NCBI RefSeq assembly: GCF_964340395.1
Contig: NC_135559.1
Location: 19,233,150 to 19,297,149, forward strand
DNA: 64,000 bases
Direction: 5' to 3'
Origin: Glandiceps talaboti
Lineage: Eukaryota > Hemichordata > Enteropneusta > Spengelidae
The notes beneath the pieces were generated by a model, which saw nothing but the letters and a program-made list of their open reading frames with translations, did no database searches and had not been told where the DNA came from. This document shows, in pieces, positions 23,023 through 35,379 of this stretch. Positions within the stretch are counted from its first letter, which is position 1. The number at the start of each line of letters is the position of its first letter. Made by a program: the position numbers and the translations under genes.

Positions 23023-23569
23023 ATAAGAATACCACTCCTATAGATTTACGAGCAGCTATGATCAGTGAAGTACCACCGGGACAAATATGTTCAAATTACC
23101 AGCTTAATCTGTTTGTGAAAGGCTAACATTTATTGGACTTTGACACCCTGGTAAAAGTTTTGACAAATATTCCACTATGTCCAAAGTTCAAACAACCACG
23201 TTTAACCTGATTTCCTGTGGGTGAAAGGTTGGGTAAAGGTGTCACTATGGTAACTATACCCGGGGTGTCAAATACTTCAAACACTTGCAAGTATTTCGCT
23301 GGGTTAAGGAGGACAAACCATGTTAAACACTATGGTTTCCCCCCCTGTCACCACCCCTGGTGAAGGTGGGTGACAGTATGATCTTTCCTAGTAGACAAAT
23401 ATACCCCCCAAAATACGACCCACCTTTATCCACCCTGACAGACAAGCGCAAATGAGACTTTTCGTATAGTGTTACGAAACAACTTCAAGTCAGATAGGTG
23501 GTGGGGTCACTCAAATTTTGTGGATTTTCGAAGCAATTCCTCCGACTACCCCCCCCCCCCGGTCGTAAA

Positions 23570-24206
23570 TAATGACGGATCCCTTATTTGACAAATTGCA
23601 ATATCTACCAAATAGAGCAGTGTGCGTTGTTAAAGGTTTGAAGAAATTTGATAGCGTGTCACAATCACTAATTGAGTTGCATCTGCTTCCAGTTAAGACG
23701 TGGGTAGAATTCAGTGTCAATTTTCTTGTTTTTAAACTCGGTTTTTAAACGGCATGACTCCGGTGTACATTACTGGTATGATTGAGGGAGTTCATAACTT
23801 CAATAATAATCTAAGAACAAATAGTGGTCACAGTCTCGTTGGTAAACGATCTTGATGTAAGTTGAATGACAGTTTTTTTTTGCTGTATGTACTCCGAGAC
23901 TATGGAAGTCCATTCCAGAAGAGTTGGAAGTTTTGATGAAGTGGAGTAATTGAAAAGAGGGTTGAAGACGTACCCTTTTAAACTTTCTTACAACTTGTAA
24001 CAGTTGATTTTCCCATTGTATGTTTTCTAAACCTTTTTTTAAATTTTTTTTTTATAGAAATTTATCTTAATTTACGAATTTAACCTCGCATGTATTGGTT
24101 GTATTATATGATATGTTTTAATGTCTCTTTTAATTTATTGTGCAGCGCTTTGGAATATTTCTAAAATAGAGGAAGTGCTCTAGAATGAAATAAATGTTCA
24201 ATAACG
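23570..24206 (+). mobile_element. CR1/L2-like LINE 3' fragment, unit C
   Basis: Same LINE fragment as in A, uninterrupted by the hairpin element. The frameshift just after the FSVN segment and the later TPVYITGMIEGV block are both present. A TGATG in place of TGCAG after GKRS gives an extra stop, shared with unit D. Confidence 0.78.
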
Positions 24207-24547
24207 AAATAGTGTAAGTAGTAGTCTCAGAAGTCTACAGGTAGGCCATAGAGGTATAGGAATGCCCCCTTATAATTCAATGGGTAGGGTGAGCAGTGAG
24301 ATGTCTGGGAGAGGTATATTAAAACTAACACACGCATCCATTTGACTGTGATCACTGGTCTCATACTTGGAGTAATTGGATCCAAAGTGTCAAATCACAA
24401 ATCAAGAGCAAAGTATTTTCAATAACCCTCTCAGACTATCAGAATCTTCAACTACCCGTCGCATATCATTTTGTATGCGTGCCCTCCCCCTTCATAAAGT
24501 CTGACCCAAGCCTAACTCACAGCCTGTCTCGATTTCATTCTATACAC

Positions 24548-24627
24548 ATGTTCAAGAAGGACGCATCACGTTGTGTAGCTTCTTTTCTGGGTCAAGCTTT
24601 GGAGATAAAGCCTTCGTTCACTGACAG
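24548..24627 (+). CDS. Candidate 80-nt leader exon, unit C
   Basis: Homologue of 1159-1238, and the peptide is the same as in unit A. The donor GTAATG is intact and the matching acceptor is at about 28570. Confidence 0.33.
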
Positions 24628-24840
24628 GTAATGTACGTTTTAAAAAAACCCAACCATTTAGTTCTCTTAAACCACAGCCTTCAAGACGCACCGCTTGACA
24701 TATCAAAGTGTCGCGATAGAAATATCAACTCTGCTTGTCGAGAATGACCTATTCGGCGCCATAGTTGTCAATTATAAATTGTTGACATTTGTTGAACATT
24801 TTGTGAGTGATGCTCCGGGGAGTGATGCACAATCTCTTAG

Positions 24841-25012
24841 GCTAATATTGTATTCAAGCATGGTCGTAATACAAAATAAGGACATTATTATGTATTTACA
24901 AATACACTTCTCGTTTTTAAGTTCAAACACCGGTGACGGTATTTCTGAGTATCGAAAATATTCAATAATGCCTTTATTTGGTATTACAACCATCCCTGAA
25001 TAGAACATTAGC
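24841..25012. mobile_element. 172-bp palindromic element, unit C
   Basis: Homologue of 1451-1622, nearly identical to the unit A copy. Confidence 0.62.
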
Positions 25013-26069
25013 TCACAAGTGACAATGGAATGATGGATGATCAGTCTATCGTTTGGTTTGACTACGGGCGTAATCGAATAACTCTAGATGTAATGTGAGT
25101 ATACCATCAGTGGTGATCAATCAACCAACATAGAACTGTATGTCAAAACCCATTTACGAGTATAGTCAGATAGTGGCATGGTTACTTTGCCGACGTAATC
25201 AATCTAAACCACACATGTAGTTACATCATGAGCTCGGAGTTAGGGAGTTTACATTACTCAATTATTAGGCCTAAACAAATAATCGTTTGGATTGTTTGGT
25301 TCCGGTACCAGACCCCACCTACATATTCACTACCGACCCTACACATTTTCTTACCTATTTGAGAAAAAATAATTAAATCGCGAAAATTCTTAAGTGTCGC
25401 GAGAAATAGTGGATTCGAAAACTGACAACTAAATATAATACAATATAAAACTGTTCTTCCAGTCTGTAGTGGCTGTACATCTGATAAGAAGAAATAAATA
25501 ACACAGAGACCATTTGGAAAATAATGAAGAACCTGTACTAGACACTCACACATGAAAAATATCTTCCTACCCCACCTATTCTAAAGTGTAACCGGAACAC
25601 ACATTTTTTTTATTAGGCCGTATCATTAGAAGTCACCTCCTATGTTAATGTACAACGTTGTAGTATGAAGGTCGTTTTATTGGCGAAAGTTGTTTGTCTC
25701 AACATGGTTTAGAGTATTGAATTCTTCAATGCCGAGAACATCTGTTATTTTATGTCAATCGGGAATGCCAACAGCATAGCTTTTTGGTAACATTATCTCA
25801 TATTACGACACGTGTTCTAAAACAAGATAAATGATCTGTCAATGAAAATTTAAAGTTAGCCGTTGCTGAGAATCTTGTATCAGCAGAAACGAGTGTCAGT
25901 ACATTTAAACATGTAGTAGATACATTAATACATTTTCATTAAATTGCTAAAATACCAAATTTATGTGTTTTTTAGCACAGCTGTTAAAGTTCAGTATTGC
26001 TATTCATTTGTATGTGTAAATGAAAGAGAGGAATAATCAGAGACTAACAACTTAGATGGGTTAGCTTAG

Positions 26070-26272
26070 CAGTCAGTCTGTCAGTCTAGTACAATGCAAA
26101 CATATCAGTCAGTCAGTCAGTCTGTCTAGTACAGCACAAACATGTCAGTCAGTCAGTCAGTCAGTCAGTCTGTCAGTCTAGTACAGTGCAAACATATCAG
26201 TCAGTCAGTCAGTCAGTCAGTCAGTCTGTCTGTCTGTCAATTTAGTACAGCACAAGCATGTTAGTCAGTCAG
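26070..26272. repeat. CAGT minisatellite, unit C
   Basis: Same structure. Sequence and spacing are closest to the unit B array. Confidence 0.9.
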
Positions 26273-27142
26273 CCCAAAGCGAAAGCTGTCACTCGGTCAA
26301 CAGTATATATATATCGAATGGTCTATCCTTTAGTGACTCTGTGGAATGTAAGACAGCACAATCAGTGATTCACCCTGTAGTACAATTCATCAGTTAGTGA
26401 GTCACCCTGTAGTACAAGTCAGCAATGACTAAGACTCTTGTTAAAGATAATGTCGATATTGCACAATAAAACGAATTGAAATTGGGTTGAATTTCAAACA
26501 CATTTCATACTTAGGGACAGAGGTAACCCCTCTCTGCAACTAACCCCCCCCCCGTGACAAGTGAGCCGATTGCTGCCGGCAAGGAAGCTGGCCACCTATC
26601 ATTACCATTTGCCCTTTTTAAAAACATTTTTTGAACACAACAAGACCACGTACATTACAACAACTTATATGACAGAGATAGCAACAGTGATATATCAGCA
26701 AATGGATACTCATTCTAAGTCCACACCGACATCAGCAATAGTTAAATGATGATGTAATTTGAAAGTGATGAATTGGCATGTAGCTAAACATTGCCAAAAT
26801 AATGCAAACTCTACAGTTCTTCTACAATGATATTGGTGCTGTTCCTCAGATATTCAGAGATAGATACACATGTATACTCATACATATAGACAGACAGACA
26901 AAAGTATATAATAACCGTCCTAGAAGATACCAGATGTAAACTGAATACCTTAGCACCCGTAAGGGCAAATATTTATATTGTTGTTCCTTCATGCCTTGTA
27001 GAAAAGAAAAATTCTGCGCAACCAGACATGATATTGTATATGCAAAGTTATTACTACAGCAAAAATAAAATGTAGCTTTGGAACTCCGGCTGACACATTA
27101 TCCACTTCTGCAAAAGTTGAGTTTGACATATTTTTAACTCAC

Positions 27143-27317
27143 CGTATCTTTCACAAGATTGAGTCCACCATTTTAGATGTTGTAAATTGTAAACCTTAAT
27201 TGACATCTGCTCTTTCTTGCCAGTAAAATCAATGTATGGGTTATTTGTAGGAATACTGATTTTACGGCCATGTGATGACGCATACTTGATCCCCGAAATT
27301 TCGGCCCGGTTCTTCAC
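27143..27317 (-). pseudogene. Possible minus-strand exon remnant, unit C
   Basis: Homologue of 3710-3884 with frame and donor intact. The sequence just upstream on the minus strand (27350-27365) carries a deletion of about 45 bp shared with unit D. Confidence 0.25.
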
Positions 27318-27604
27318 TCATAATGTCCTTAATACAAACTAGAAACTTTACAAATTTCATAAAACAAATTGGCAAAGTCTATGTGTAACGGTCCATTCCA
27401 GAATTTTTGGTACAAAGAGAGGGTAATATTACCAAGAATTGAAGCTGACCTGGTTTGACTAATTATCTTCCCATCCATGCTTTCATGGCAGACAGAAATA
27501 CACGGGAGTGCAAACATGTATCAACATCAGTTCTAGCCATTACCATAAAGAACATTTGCACGAAAGTTCGTTTGCATTGAGCCAGCCATTTTTGAAAAAA
27601 TAGT

Positions 27605-27605
<1 letters not shown>

Positions 27606-27646
<41 letters not shown>
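27606..27646. repeat. CA microsatellite, unit C
   Basis: Homologous (CA)n tract, uninterrupted. Confidence 0.95.
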
Positions 27647-27648
<2 letters not shown>

Positions 27649-28758
27649 CGTTTTATCCCTAATACATAACCTTCCTTATGGAATGTAAAAATGATGTAAA
27701 ATTGAAAGGAATACATGATATAGAGATTTGTATTTGATTGTGCACGTTTTGTTACAATTCATACTGCAGTGTCCCATATCGGTAGCATGTGTACCATATA
27801 GGTAGCATTGACAGGAAATAATTTAGTTTGCGAGGACTGTAAACAATTTCTCAGATTTTGTAGACCAACTCTGTGTGAGAGGAAGGGGTCATATTTGAAA
27901 ACATAGTCTTTACTCAAGGGTTACTTTGGTTTTGGTTATGATTTACGGGGGGGGGGGCACTTTGAGATAGCATTATAATTGTGTGGAGGCACTACATCCT
28001 TATTCCCTTTGTTTGAATGTTATTGGCAGAGCTGAAGGCCATACCCCAAATGACTAAATGGGTACTGTATAAAAATTGCTTTGATTGATGTCAAAATCCT
28101 CACTACATTAGGTTATCCCAGATGTCCCACACAATTCCACCTTCTCTCCTGTGAGAGCAACTCCTAACATTACTGACAATTGACTGATCTTTACATGCTT
28201 GTCAGAAGAGATTTCACTGATATGTTCCACTAGTTTGGATCAATAATAGTGCATGGTGGGATGCCAAACCTATTAAAAAATTCAAAGTTAATAAAATTCA
28301 TTATCGTAATAAAATGTGATCCTCTTCATTTCTTAAGTCCGGCCCTCACCTGAGAACTGGTTTGTAAAAACTAACCCACTCCTAAATCCCCCAGGCTTTG
28401 TTCAACTTTTTTTTACTGAATGTTCCATTAACTCTTTTGAGGTCAGGATCTTGTAATGATTTGCTGTGGCAGGATTATCGTTAAATTACCATTTGTCTTT
28501 GTCCTGTTTATCCCTTCCCATGTATATGAACTATTACCAAAATTATCAGGATTGCTGTCTTATCTTACAGTGATACTACCACTGTGCTATGGATGGATGC
28601 AAATTACACCATGCTGTGTCATATTTAAAGTAGACAACAGTGAAGAGTTTGGATAACAGAGCCAGTCAAGTCTGAGATAGGGATAGAAATCAGGACTAAT
28701 CACACTTCAGTATCACTGGTCAGCAAACATACCTGGAAAGAACAATAAAGATGGATGC

Positions 28759-29102
28759 ATGACCACAACACTATGTATGAAAAATCATTTGCTGTTAAAT
28801 CGGATCAAACACTGCATATAAGTATGTGGAATAGAATTAGGACATAAAGAAGGTGTGACCTGACCAACTTAAACAGGACTATAAAATGTGACCAACCACA
28901 TGAATGTTATGTCTGTGGACAGAATTTCAAATATAACAAAAATCTAACTGTTCCCTAGAGGATACATACAGGAGAAAAACCACACACATGTGATGTTTAT
29001 GGAAAAGCGTACACCCATAAAGGAAAGCCCAACTATCATAAGAAATGCCACAGTGAACGACAGCACAAATGTGATATATGTGGAATTAAATAGGTTTTTG
29101 CA
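28759..29102 (+). pseudogene. Decayed N-terminal zinc fingers, unit C
   Basis: Same remnant as in B with further damage: a 4-base duplication (CCTGACC) near 28858, a TAG replacing the Pro/Lys codons of finger -2 (CCCTAGAGG), and the TAG in finger 0. The CDICGIK start of finger 0 is still readable. Confidence 0.75.
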
Positions 29103-30638
29103 ATGAAAGAAAGTATGGCCCGGCATAGACATCGTCATAACTATAAATGTGATATCTGTGGAAAATTATTTATTTCGAAAACTCAGCTTGACACCCACAA
29201 AAGAATTCATACAGGAGAACGGCCATACAAATGTGATGTGTGCGGAAAAGCATTCACTCAGAGAGGACACCTGGCTGGTCATAAAACAATCCACAGTAGC
29301 GAACGCCCATACAAATGTGATATTTGTGAAATGGCTTTTAAAGTGAAGAGAAAATTGGACATACATAGAGAAATTCATAGTGATGAAAGGAAATATCATT
29401 GTGATGTATGTGGAAAAAAATTCCGTCAGAAAGATGTGCTTTACTTACATAAAAGAATACATACTGGGAAGCGCCCATACAAATGTGATGTTTGTGGGAA
29501 ATCATTTTCTCGGTCAGGCCACTTAACCACTCACAAAAGAATCCACAGTGGTGAAAAACCATACGCATGTGATGTTTGTGGAAAGTGTTTCAATTGGAGA
29601 AATGAATGTAACGCCCATAGCAGAATCCATACTGGAGAACGACCATTCAAATGTGATGTGTGTGGAAAATCATATATTCGCAAAGGAGAACTGAAAACCC
29701 ATCGAACAATTCACGCAGACGGACAGCCACATACATGCAGTGTTTGTGGAAAAGTTTTCAAGCAGAAAGGAGGTTTGACTAAACATAAAATAATCCATAC
29801 TGGTGAAAAACCATACAAATGTGATGTGTGTGAGAAATCATTCCCTCGGAAAAGAGAGTTACTTGACCATGGTAAACGCCACACTGGTGATAAACCATAC
29901 ACATGTGATGTATGTGGAAAAGCATTCTGTTTGAAAAAATGCCTGAAGCGTCATCGAATACTCCATGAAAACCCATACAAATGTGATACATGTGGAAAAT
30001 TGTTCACAGGTAGTACATATCTTAACATCCATGAACGAATTCATTCTGGTGAAAAGCCATATAAATGTGATGTTTGTGGAAAAACCTTCAGTCAGAAATC
30101 AAGTTTGAATGAACATACGAGAATCCATACTGGAGAAAAACCACACAAATGTAATATATGTGGAAAATCATTCACTCGAAAAAGTGACCTTACAAGCCAT
30201 GAAACAATCCACACCATTGTCAAGCCATATACATGTGATATTTGTGGTAAAGCATTTCATGGAAAAGACAATCTTGCCAAACATACAAAAACGCACTCAG
30301 GTGAACGGTACAAATGTGATGTGTGTGGGAAATCATTCACTTCAAAAAGATCAATTCAAATCCATGAAACACTTCACACTGATGAAAAAATATATGCATG
30401 TGATGTTTGTGAAAAGGCTTTTAGTCATAAACACTATTTGTGCCAACATAGCAAAATCCATACTGGTGAACGACCTTACAAATGTGATGTGTGTGGAAAA
30501 TCTTTCACCCAAAGAGGAGGCCTAAAGGACCATAGCAGACTGCATACTGGTGAAAAGCCCTATATATGTGACATTTGCGGAAAAGCATTCAATCGAAGAG
30601 GAAACATGGCTACCCATAGAAAAGGACATAGTAATTGA
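29103..30638 (+). CDS. C2H2 zinc-finger protein, 18 fingers, copy C
   Basis: A 511-residue paralogue with 18 C2H2 fingers. Here an extra ATG gives MKESMARHRH; the ATG shared with the other copies is at 29115. Finger 1 has S, T, Q, T at the contact positions and finger 2 Q, G, H, G, both unlike the other copies. Finger 16 has Cys in place of Arg at helix position 5. The finger 4-5 linker is TGKRP, the finger 13-14 linker is TIVKP, and the finger 15-16 linker is DEKIY. Finger 18 agrees with copy A (R at -1). Predicted nuclear DNA-binding protein without a visible effector domain. Confidence 0.9.
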   Translation: MKESMARHRHRHNYKCDICGKLFISKTQLDTHKRIHTGERPYKCDVCGKAFTQRGHLAGHKTIHSSERPYKCDICEMAFKVKRKLDIHREIHSDERKYHCDVCGKKFRQKDVLYLHKRIHTGKRPYKCDVCGKSFSRSGHLTTHKRIHSGEKPYACDVCGKCFNWRNECNAHSRIHTGERPFKCDVCGKSYIRKGELKTHRTIHADGQPHTCSVCGKVFKQKGGLTKHKIIHTGEKPYKCDVCEKSFPRKRELLDHGKRHTGDKPYTCDVCGKAFCLKKCLKRHRILHENPYKCDTCGKLFTGSTYLNIHERIHSGEKPYKCDVCGKTFSQKSSLNEHTRIHTGEKPHKCNICGKSFTRKSDLTSHETIHTIVKPYTCDICGKAFHGKDNLAKHTKTHSGERYKCDVCGKSFTSKRSIQIHETLHTDEKIYACDVCEKAFSHKHYLCQHSKIHTGERPYKCDVCGKSFTQRGGLKDHSRLHTGEKPYICDICGKAFNRRGNMATHRKGHSN

Positions 30639-31232
30639 CAATTTGGGAAATGTGAGTGATGCATTTGGAAGACAGGCCTAGAGACATAATCCAACTTGAA
30701 ACTATTATTTGCCAAGACAGCATTGTTATTGCATGATCCTTTTAGCTACCCTGAATTTGAAAATACCCTTAAAATGAATAGGAGAAGGGCTGAGTTAGAA
30801 GTAAATATGAAGTGTATTAAACATGGGTTAAACAGAAGTCAACTGTTTTGAACAATGAGTAAATATATGAACAGAATTGCCAATAATAATGGAGCTCAGG
30901 ACGTTCCACATGTAAGGTTACATTTGTAAATTGGCAACCTAGATTGTGTAAAGTGAAGGCTAACTTTGGCATAACCATTGATGATTGCAATACATGAAGC
31001 AGTGAACACATTGTGTGCAAAAGAAATCTTTGTTGCTGTAAAAGAACATTGCAGCAGTAAGTAGACCTGCTTTGATTAACGGATAGTGACTAATGAAACA
31101 GAAAAGTTTCAAAAACATGGAAAATGAGTGGTACCTTTGTGTCTACTGTCTTTATGTTGAGATACTACACTATTCTGACCCTCACTTTTGGGTGCCAAAA
31201 CAGTTTGTGAAAAGTACCCCTAGTATCCAAAC

Positions 31233-31387
31233 CATTTTAGCACAATTGAACTAGGTTCAGTAGGACTATAGGCATCGAGAAATGTGTGTGTGTGTGTGTA
31301 TGTGTAAATGACTTAAAGGGAAAGAAAAGCCAGGCCAATTGGCTTGCTATTTGGTGGGGACATTACTTAGGGTGTCTAGATGGGAAA
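31233..31387. mobile_element. Non-coding interspersed repeat, truncated, unit C
   Basis: Only the first 155 bp of the element remain. The sequence breaks at GATGGGAAAT and is followed by an (ACAT)n tract. Confidence 0.62.
31283..31306. repeat. TG microsatellite, unit C
   Basis: Homologous (TG)n tract, short and interrupted by a TATG. Confidence 0.93.
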
Positions 31388-31620
31388 TACATACATACAT
31401 ACATACATACATACATACATACATACATACATACATACACATGCATACATGTATATACGTACGTATGTGACATACATTATTTTGAGTGCTCGTATCACTT
31501 CTTAATGGCATGCATGCATGCACATACGTACGTATATACATGTATGCATGTGTATGTATGTATGTATGTATGTATGTATGTATGTATGTATGTATGTATG
31601 TATGTATGTATGTATGTATG
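31388..31620. repeat. Inverted microsatellite hairpin, unit C
   Basis: Left arm 31388-31469 is (ACAT)n followed by CACATGCATACATGTATATA and CGTACGTATGTG. Right arm 31521-31602 is its exact reverse complement, followed by more (TATG)n to 31620. The 51-bp loop (31470-31520) is the sequence that normally precedes the right arm in units A and B. About 1.2 kb present in A and B between the break and the loop is missing. Confidence 0.9.
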
Positions 31621-32043
31621 TTTGATAGAATAGCTGTTACAAAATTAAGGATTTTAAACCATATATTGCCAATTGAAACTGGCCGTCACAACAACATTGA
31701 AAGGAAACAGTGATTATGCACTTTGTGTAGTTCGAGTATTGGAGATGAATTTCACTGTGCATTACTGTGTAAAAATGAAATAATGAAGAAGTTAAGAGAT
31801 GAACACTTGGACATTTTATTTAGTTTACAGTCGCAGTTACTTAAATTTGATAATCACTCTATTTAAGGACATTTTTTCATTTGTAGATGATATTCTATCA
31901 AGTGTCACAGCTAGATATCTCGGTGATATACTTAATATTTTCAAGCCTATGTAAACATCAGTGTTTCTTTTGGTATATTTCCTTGCCAATGTCACTTCCT
32001 GTGTACACGGCTTAATAAATAAATAAATAAATAAATAAATACA
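31621..32043 (+). mobile_element. LINE ORF2 C-terminal fossil, unit C
   Basis: Homologue of 9640-10055 with a 6-base insertion (AAGTTAAGAGATG) that shifts nothing important. It ends in (AATA)n. Confidence 0.75.
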
Positions 32044-32046
<3 letters not shown>

Positions 32047-32074
<28 letters not shown>

Positions 32075-32130
32075 TGTATGTATGTATGTATGTATGTATG
32101 TATGTATGTATGTATGTATGTGTGTGTGTG
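32047..32130. repeat. TATG/TG microsatellite, unit C
   Basis: Homologue of 10057-10156. Confidence 0.95.
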
Positions 32131-32135
32131 TTCCC

Positions 32136-32320
32136 CACAGGGAGCCCAGGCTCAGCTAGTCGAACTAAATGAACTAAATAGAAGTAGAACTGAGTTTATA
32201 CTCATCGGAACCAGACATCAACTTGCCAAGTTTAGTTTTGACCATATGTCACAGCTGGACATGATAGAATCAAAACAGTCGATAATGTTCGAAGCCTTGG
32301 TGGTTGGTTAGATTGGTTTG
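32136..32320 (+). mobile_element. CR1/L2-like reverse transcriptase fragment, unit C
   Basis: Homologue of 10165-10345, with LNRSRTEFILIGTRHQLAKF readable. Unit D lacks this part. Confidence 0.75.
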
Positions 32321-32495
32321 CCCCTCCCGTACCCACCCCACTTGGCTCCCTCAAACTTTGATTCAACAAATACCCACTTTTACATATGGTAATACTTTGG
32401 GAATAAGCTGCATTCATTGTTACGCCTTCCTCTTGAAATATGCTACGTCCATAATGTTATAAGGAAATTTAAATTCAAAATAAAAAGTTTGATAT

Positions 32496-32525
32496 TGTAT
32501 GTATGTATGTATGTATGTATGTATG

Positions 32526-32559
<34 letters not shown>

Positions 32560-32609
32560 TGTATGTATGTGTGTGTGTGTGTGTGTGTGTGTATGCATGC
32601 ATGCGTATG

Positions 32610-32640
<31 letters not shown>

Positions 32641-32747
32641 GTATGTATGTATGTATGTATGTATGTATGTATGTATGTATGTATGTATGTATGTATGTAT
32701 GTATGTATGTATGTATGTATGTACATGTATGTATGTATGTATGTATG
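32496..32747. repeat. TATG / TG / ATGC compound microsatellite, unit C
   Basis: Homologous compound tract without the pentanucleotide part. Confidence 0.95.
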
Positions 32748-32788
32748 CAGCAAGGGTTGGTTATGAAAACAATTGTGTCAAGGAGGGG

Positions 32789-33392
32789 GATGTACATAAC
32801 GCTAATAGATGAACTGGGTGCAAGATGAAATCAGAGGACCATATTTTGTACCGATGAACTAGAATGGGAAGACTAAACACAGACGACCAAATATACAGAA
32901 ACGATACAGCTGTGACTTTGAACTACTGACACAATAGTGAACAATAAGGGTATAAATGGTACATTTACCACTGGAACGTTCATCCACATATAATCACCTT
33001 TGCCTCCTGTGTAAAGATAGGAACAATCAGATAATTGTGTGTGGTGACAAACTTAGGGAAGACATAGAACTTTACCCTCATCTCCCCTAACGGTAGAAGT
33101 TGACCGTTTTCCACACAGACAAATGTGTGTCTTTAGCACCCTTTCTAGATGGGGGCATACACGTATACACATGTACATAACGCCAACAGATGAACTGGGT
33201 GCAAGATGAAGTCAGATGGCCATGTTTTGTACCAATGAACTAGAATGGGAAGATTACGTACAGACAAGCAAATAAACCCGACACGATACAGCTGTGACTT
33301 TGAACTACTGACACAATAGTGAACAATAGGGGTAAAATTGAAACATTTACCACATATAAGCACCTTTGCCTCCTGTGTAAAAATAGGAACAA
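32789..33392. repeat. Local direct duplication (two 240-bp blocks), unit C
   Basis: Same two-block arrangement as in A. The second block has lost about 16 bp (TTTACCACATATAAGC). Confidence 0.82.
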
Positions 33393-33944
33393 CATAAGAA
33401 TACCACTCCTATAGATTTACGAGCAGCTATGATCAGTGAAGTACCACCGGGACAAATATGTTCAAATTACCAGCTTAATCTGTTTGTGAAAGGCTAACAT
33501 TTATTGGACTTTGACACCCTGGTAAAAGTTTTGACAAATATTCCACTATGTCCAAAGTTCAAACAACCACGTTTACCCTGATTTCCTGTGGGTGAAAGGT
33601 TGTGTAAAGGTGTCACTATGGTAACTATACCCGGGGTGTCAAATACTTCAAACACTAGCAAGTATTTCGCTGGGTTAAGGAGGACAAACCATGTTAAACA
33701 CTATGGTTTCCCCCCCTGTCACCACCCCTGGTGAAGGTGGGTGACAGTATGGTCTTTCCTAGTAGACAAATATACCCCCCAAAATACGACCCACCTTTAT
33801 CCACCCTGACAGACAAGCGCAAATGAGACTTTTCGTATAGTGTTACGAAACAACTTCAAGCCAGATAGGGGGTGGGGTCACTCAAATTTTGTGGATTTTC
33901 GAAGCAATTCCTCCGACTACCCCCCCCCCGTCGTAAATAATGAC

Positions 33945-34571
33945 GGATCCCTTATTTGACAAATTGCAATATCTACCAAATAGAGCAGTGTGCGTTGTTA
34001 AAGGTTTGAAGAAATTTGATAGCGTGTCACAATCACTAATTGAGTTGCATCTGCTTCCAGTTAAGACGTGGGTAGAATTCAGTGTCAATTTTCTTGTTTT
34101 TAAACTCGGTTTTTAAACGGCATGACTCCGGTGTACATTACTGGTATGATTGAGGGAGTTCATAACTTCAATAATAATCTAAGAACAAATAGTGGTCACA
34201 GTCTCGTTGGTAAACGATCTTGATGTAAGTTGAATGACAGGTTTTTTTTGCTGTATGTACTCCGAGACTATGGAAGTCCATTCCAGAAGAGTTGGAAGTT
34301 TTGATGAAGTGGAGTAATTGAAAAGAGGGTTGAAGACGCACCCTTTTAAACTTTCTTACAACTTGTAACAGTTGATTTTCCCCTTGTATGTTTTCTAAAC
34401 TTTTTTTTTTTTTTTTTTTTTTTAGAAATTTATCTTAATTTACGAATTTAGCCTCGCATGTATTGGTTGTATTATATGATATGTTTTAATGTCTCTTAAT
34501 TTATTGTGCAGCGCTTTGGAATATTTCTAAAATAGAGGAAGTGCTCTAGAATGAAATAAATGTTCAATAAC
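33945..34571 (+). mobile_element. CR1/L2-like LINE 3' fragment, unit D
   Basis: Fourth copy of the LINE fragment. It shares the extra stop after GKRS with unit C. A long poly-T run (about 34401-34423) lies in the 3' UTR. No intact coding remains. Confidence 0.78.
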
Positions 34572-34915
34572 GAAATAGTGTAAGTAGTAGTCCCAGAAGT
34601 CTACAGGTAGGCCATAGAGGTATAGGAATGCCCCCTTATAATTCAATGGGTAGGGTGAGCAGTGAGATGTCTGGGAGAGATATATTAAAACTAACACACA
34701 CATCCATTTGACTGTGATCACTGGACTCATACTTGGAGTAATTGGATCCAAAGTGTCAAATCACAAATCAAGAGCAAAGTAGTTTTCAATAATCCCTCTC
34801 AGACTATCAGAATCTTCAACTACCCGTCGCATATCATTTTGTATGCGTGCCCTCCCCCTTCATAAAGTCTGGCCCAAGCCTAACTCACAACCTGTCTCGA
34901 TTTCATTCTATACAC

Positions 34916-34995
34916 ATGTTCAAGAAGGACGCATCACGTTATGTAGCTTCTTTTCTGGGTCAAGCTTTGGAGATACAGCCTTCGTTCACTGACAG
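34916..34995 (+). CDS. Candidate 80-nt leader exon, unit D
   Basis: Homologue of 1159-1238, and the peptide is the same as in unit B. The donor GTAATG is intact and the acceptor candidate is at about 39098. Confidence 0.33.
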
Positions 34996-35207
34996 GTAAT
35001 GTACGTGTTTTTAAAAAACCCATTTGGTTCTCTTAAACCACAGCCTCGAAGACGCACCGCTTGACATATCAAAGTGTCGCGATAGAAATATCAACTCTGC
35101 TTGTCGAGAATGACCCATTCGGTGCCATAGTTGTCAATTATAAATTGTTCACATTTGTTGAACATTTTGTGAGTGATGCCCCGAGGGAGTGATGCACAAT
35201 CGCGTAG

Positions 35208-35379
35208 GCTAATATTGTATTCAAGCATGGTCGTAATACAAAATAAGGACATTATTATGTATTTACAAACACACTACTCGTTTTTAAGTTCAAACACCGG
35301 TGACGGTATTTCTGAGTATCGAAAATATTCAATAATGCCTTTATTTGGTATTACAACCATCCCTGAATAGAAAATTAGC
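35208..35379. mobile_element. 172-bp palindromic element, unit D
   Basis: Homologue of 1451-1622, sharing the GCGTAGGCTAAT left edge with unit B. Confidence 0.62.

Larger units (their letters stand above)
11806..23386. repeat. Tandem segmental duplication unit B
   Basis: Second copy of the segment, near-identical to unit A over most of its length. Unit-specific features are a hairpin insertion at 12035-12138, a long CA tract at 16423-16495, and loss of one of the two local 240-bp blocks found near the end of units A and C. The gene order is the same as in A. Undescribed stretches are the homologues of the gene-free parts of A and show nothing further. Confidence 0.95.
23387..33757. repeat. 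Tandem segmental duplication unit C
   Basis: Third copy, about 1.2 to 1.4 kb shorter than A and B. Two deletions explain most of the difference. About 290 bp are lost around 27520 (also lost in D). About 1.2 kb downstream of the zinc-finger gene are replaced at 31388 by an inverted microsatellite. The pair of local blocks near the unit end is kept, as in A. Confidence 0.95.
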
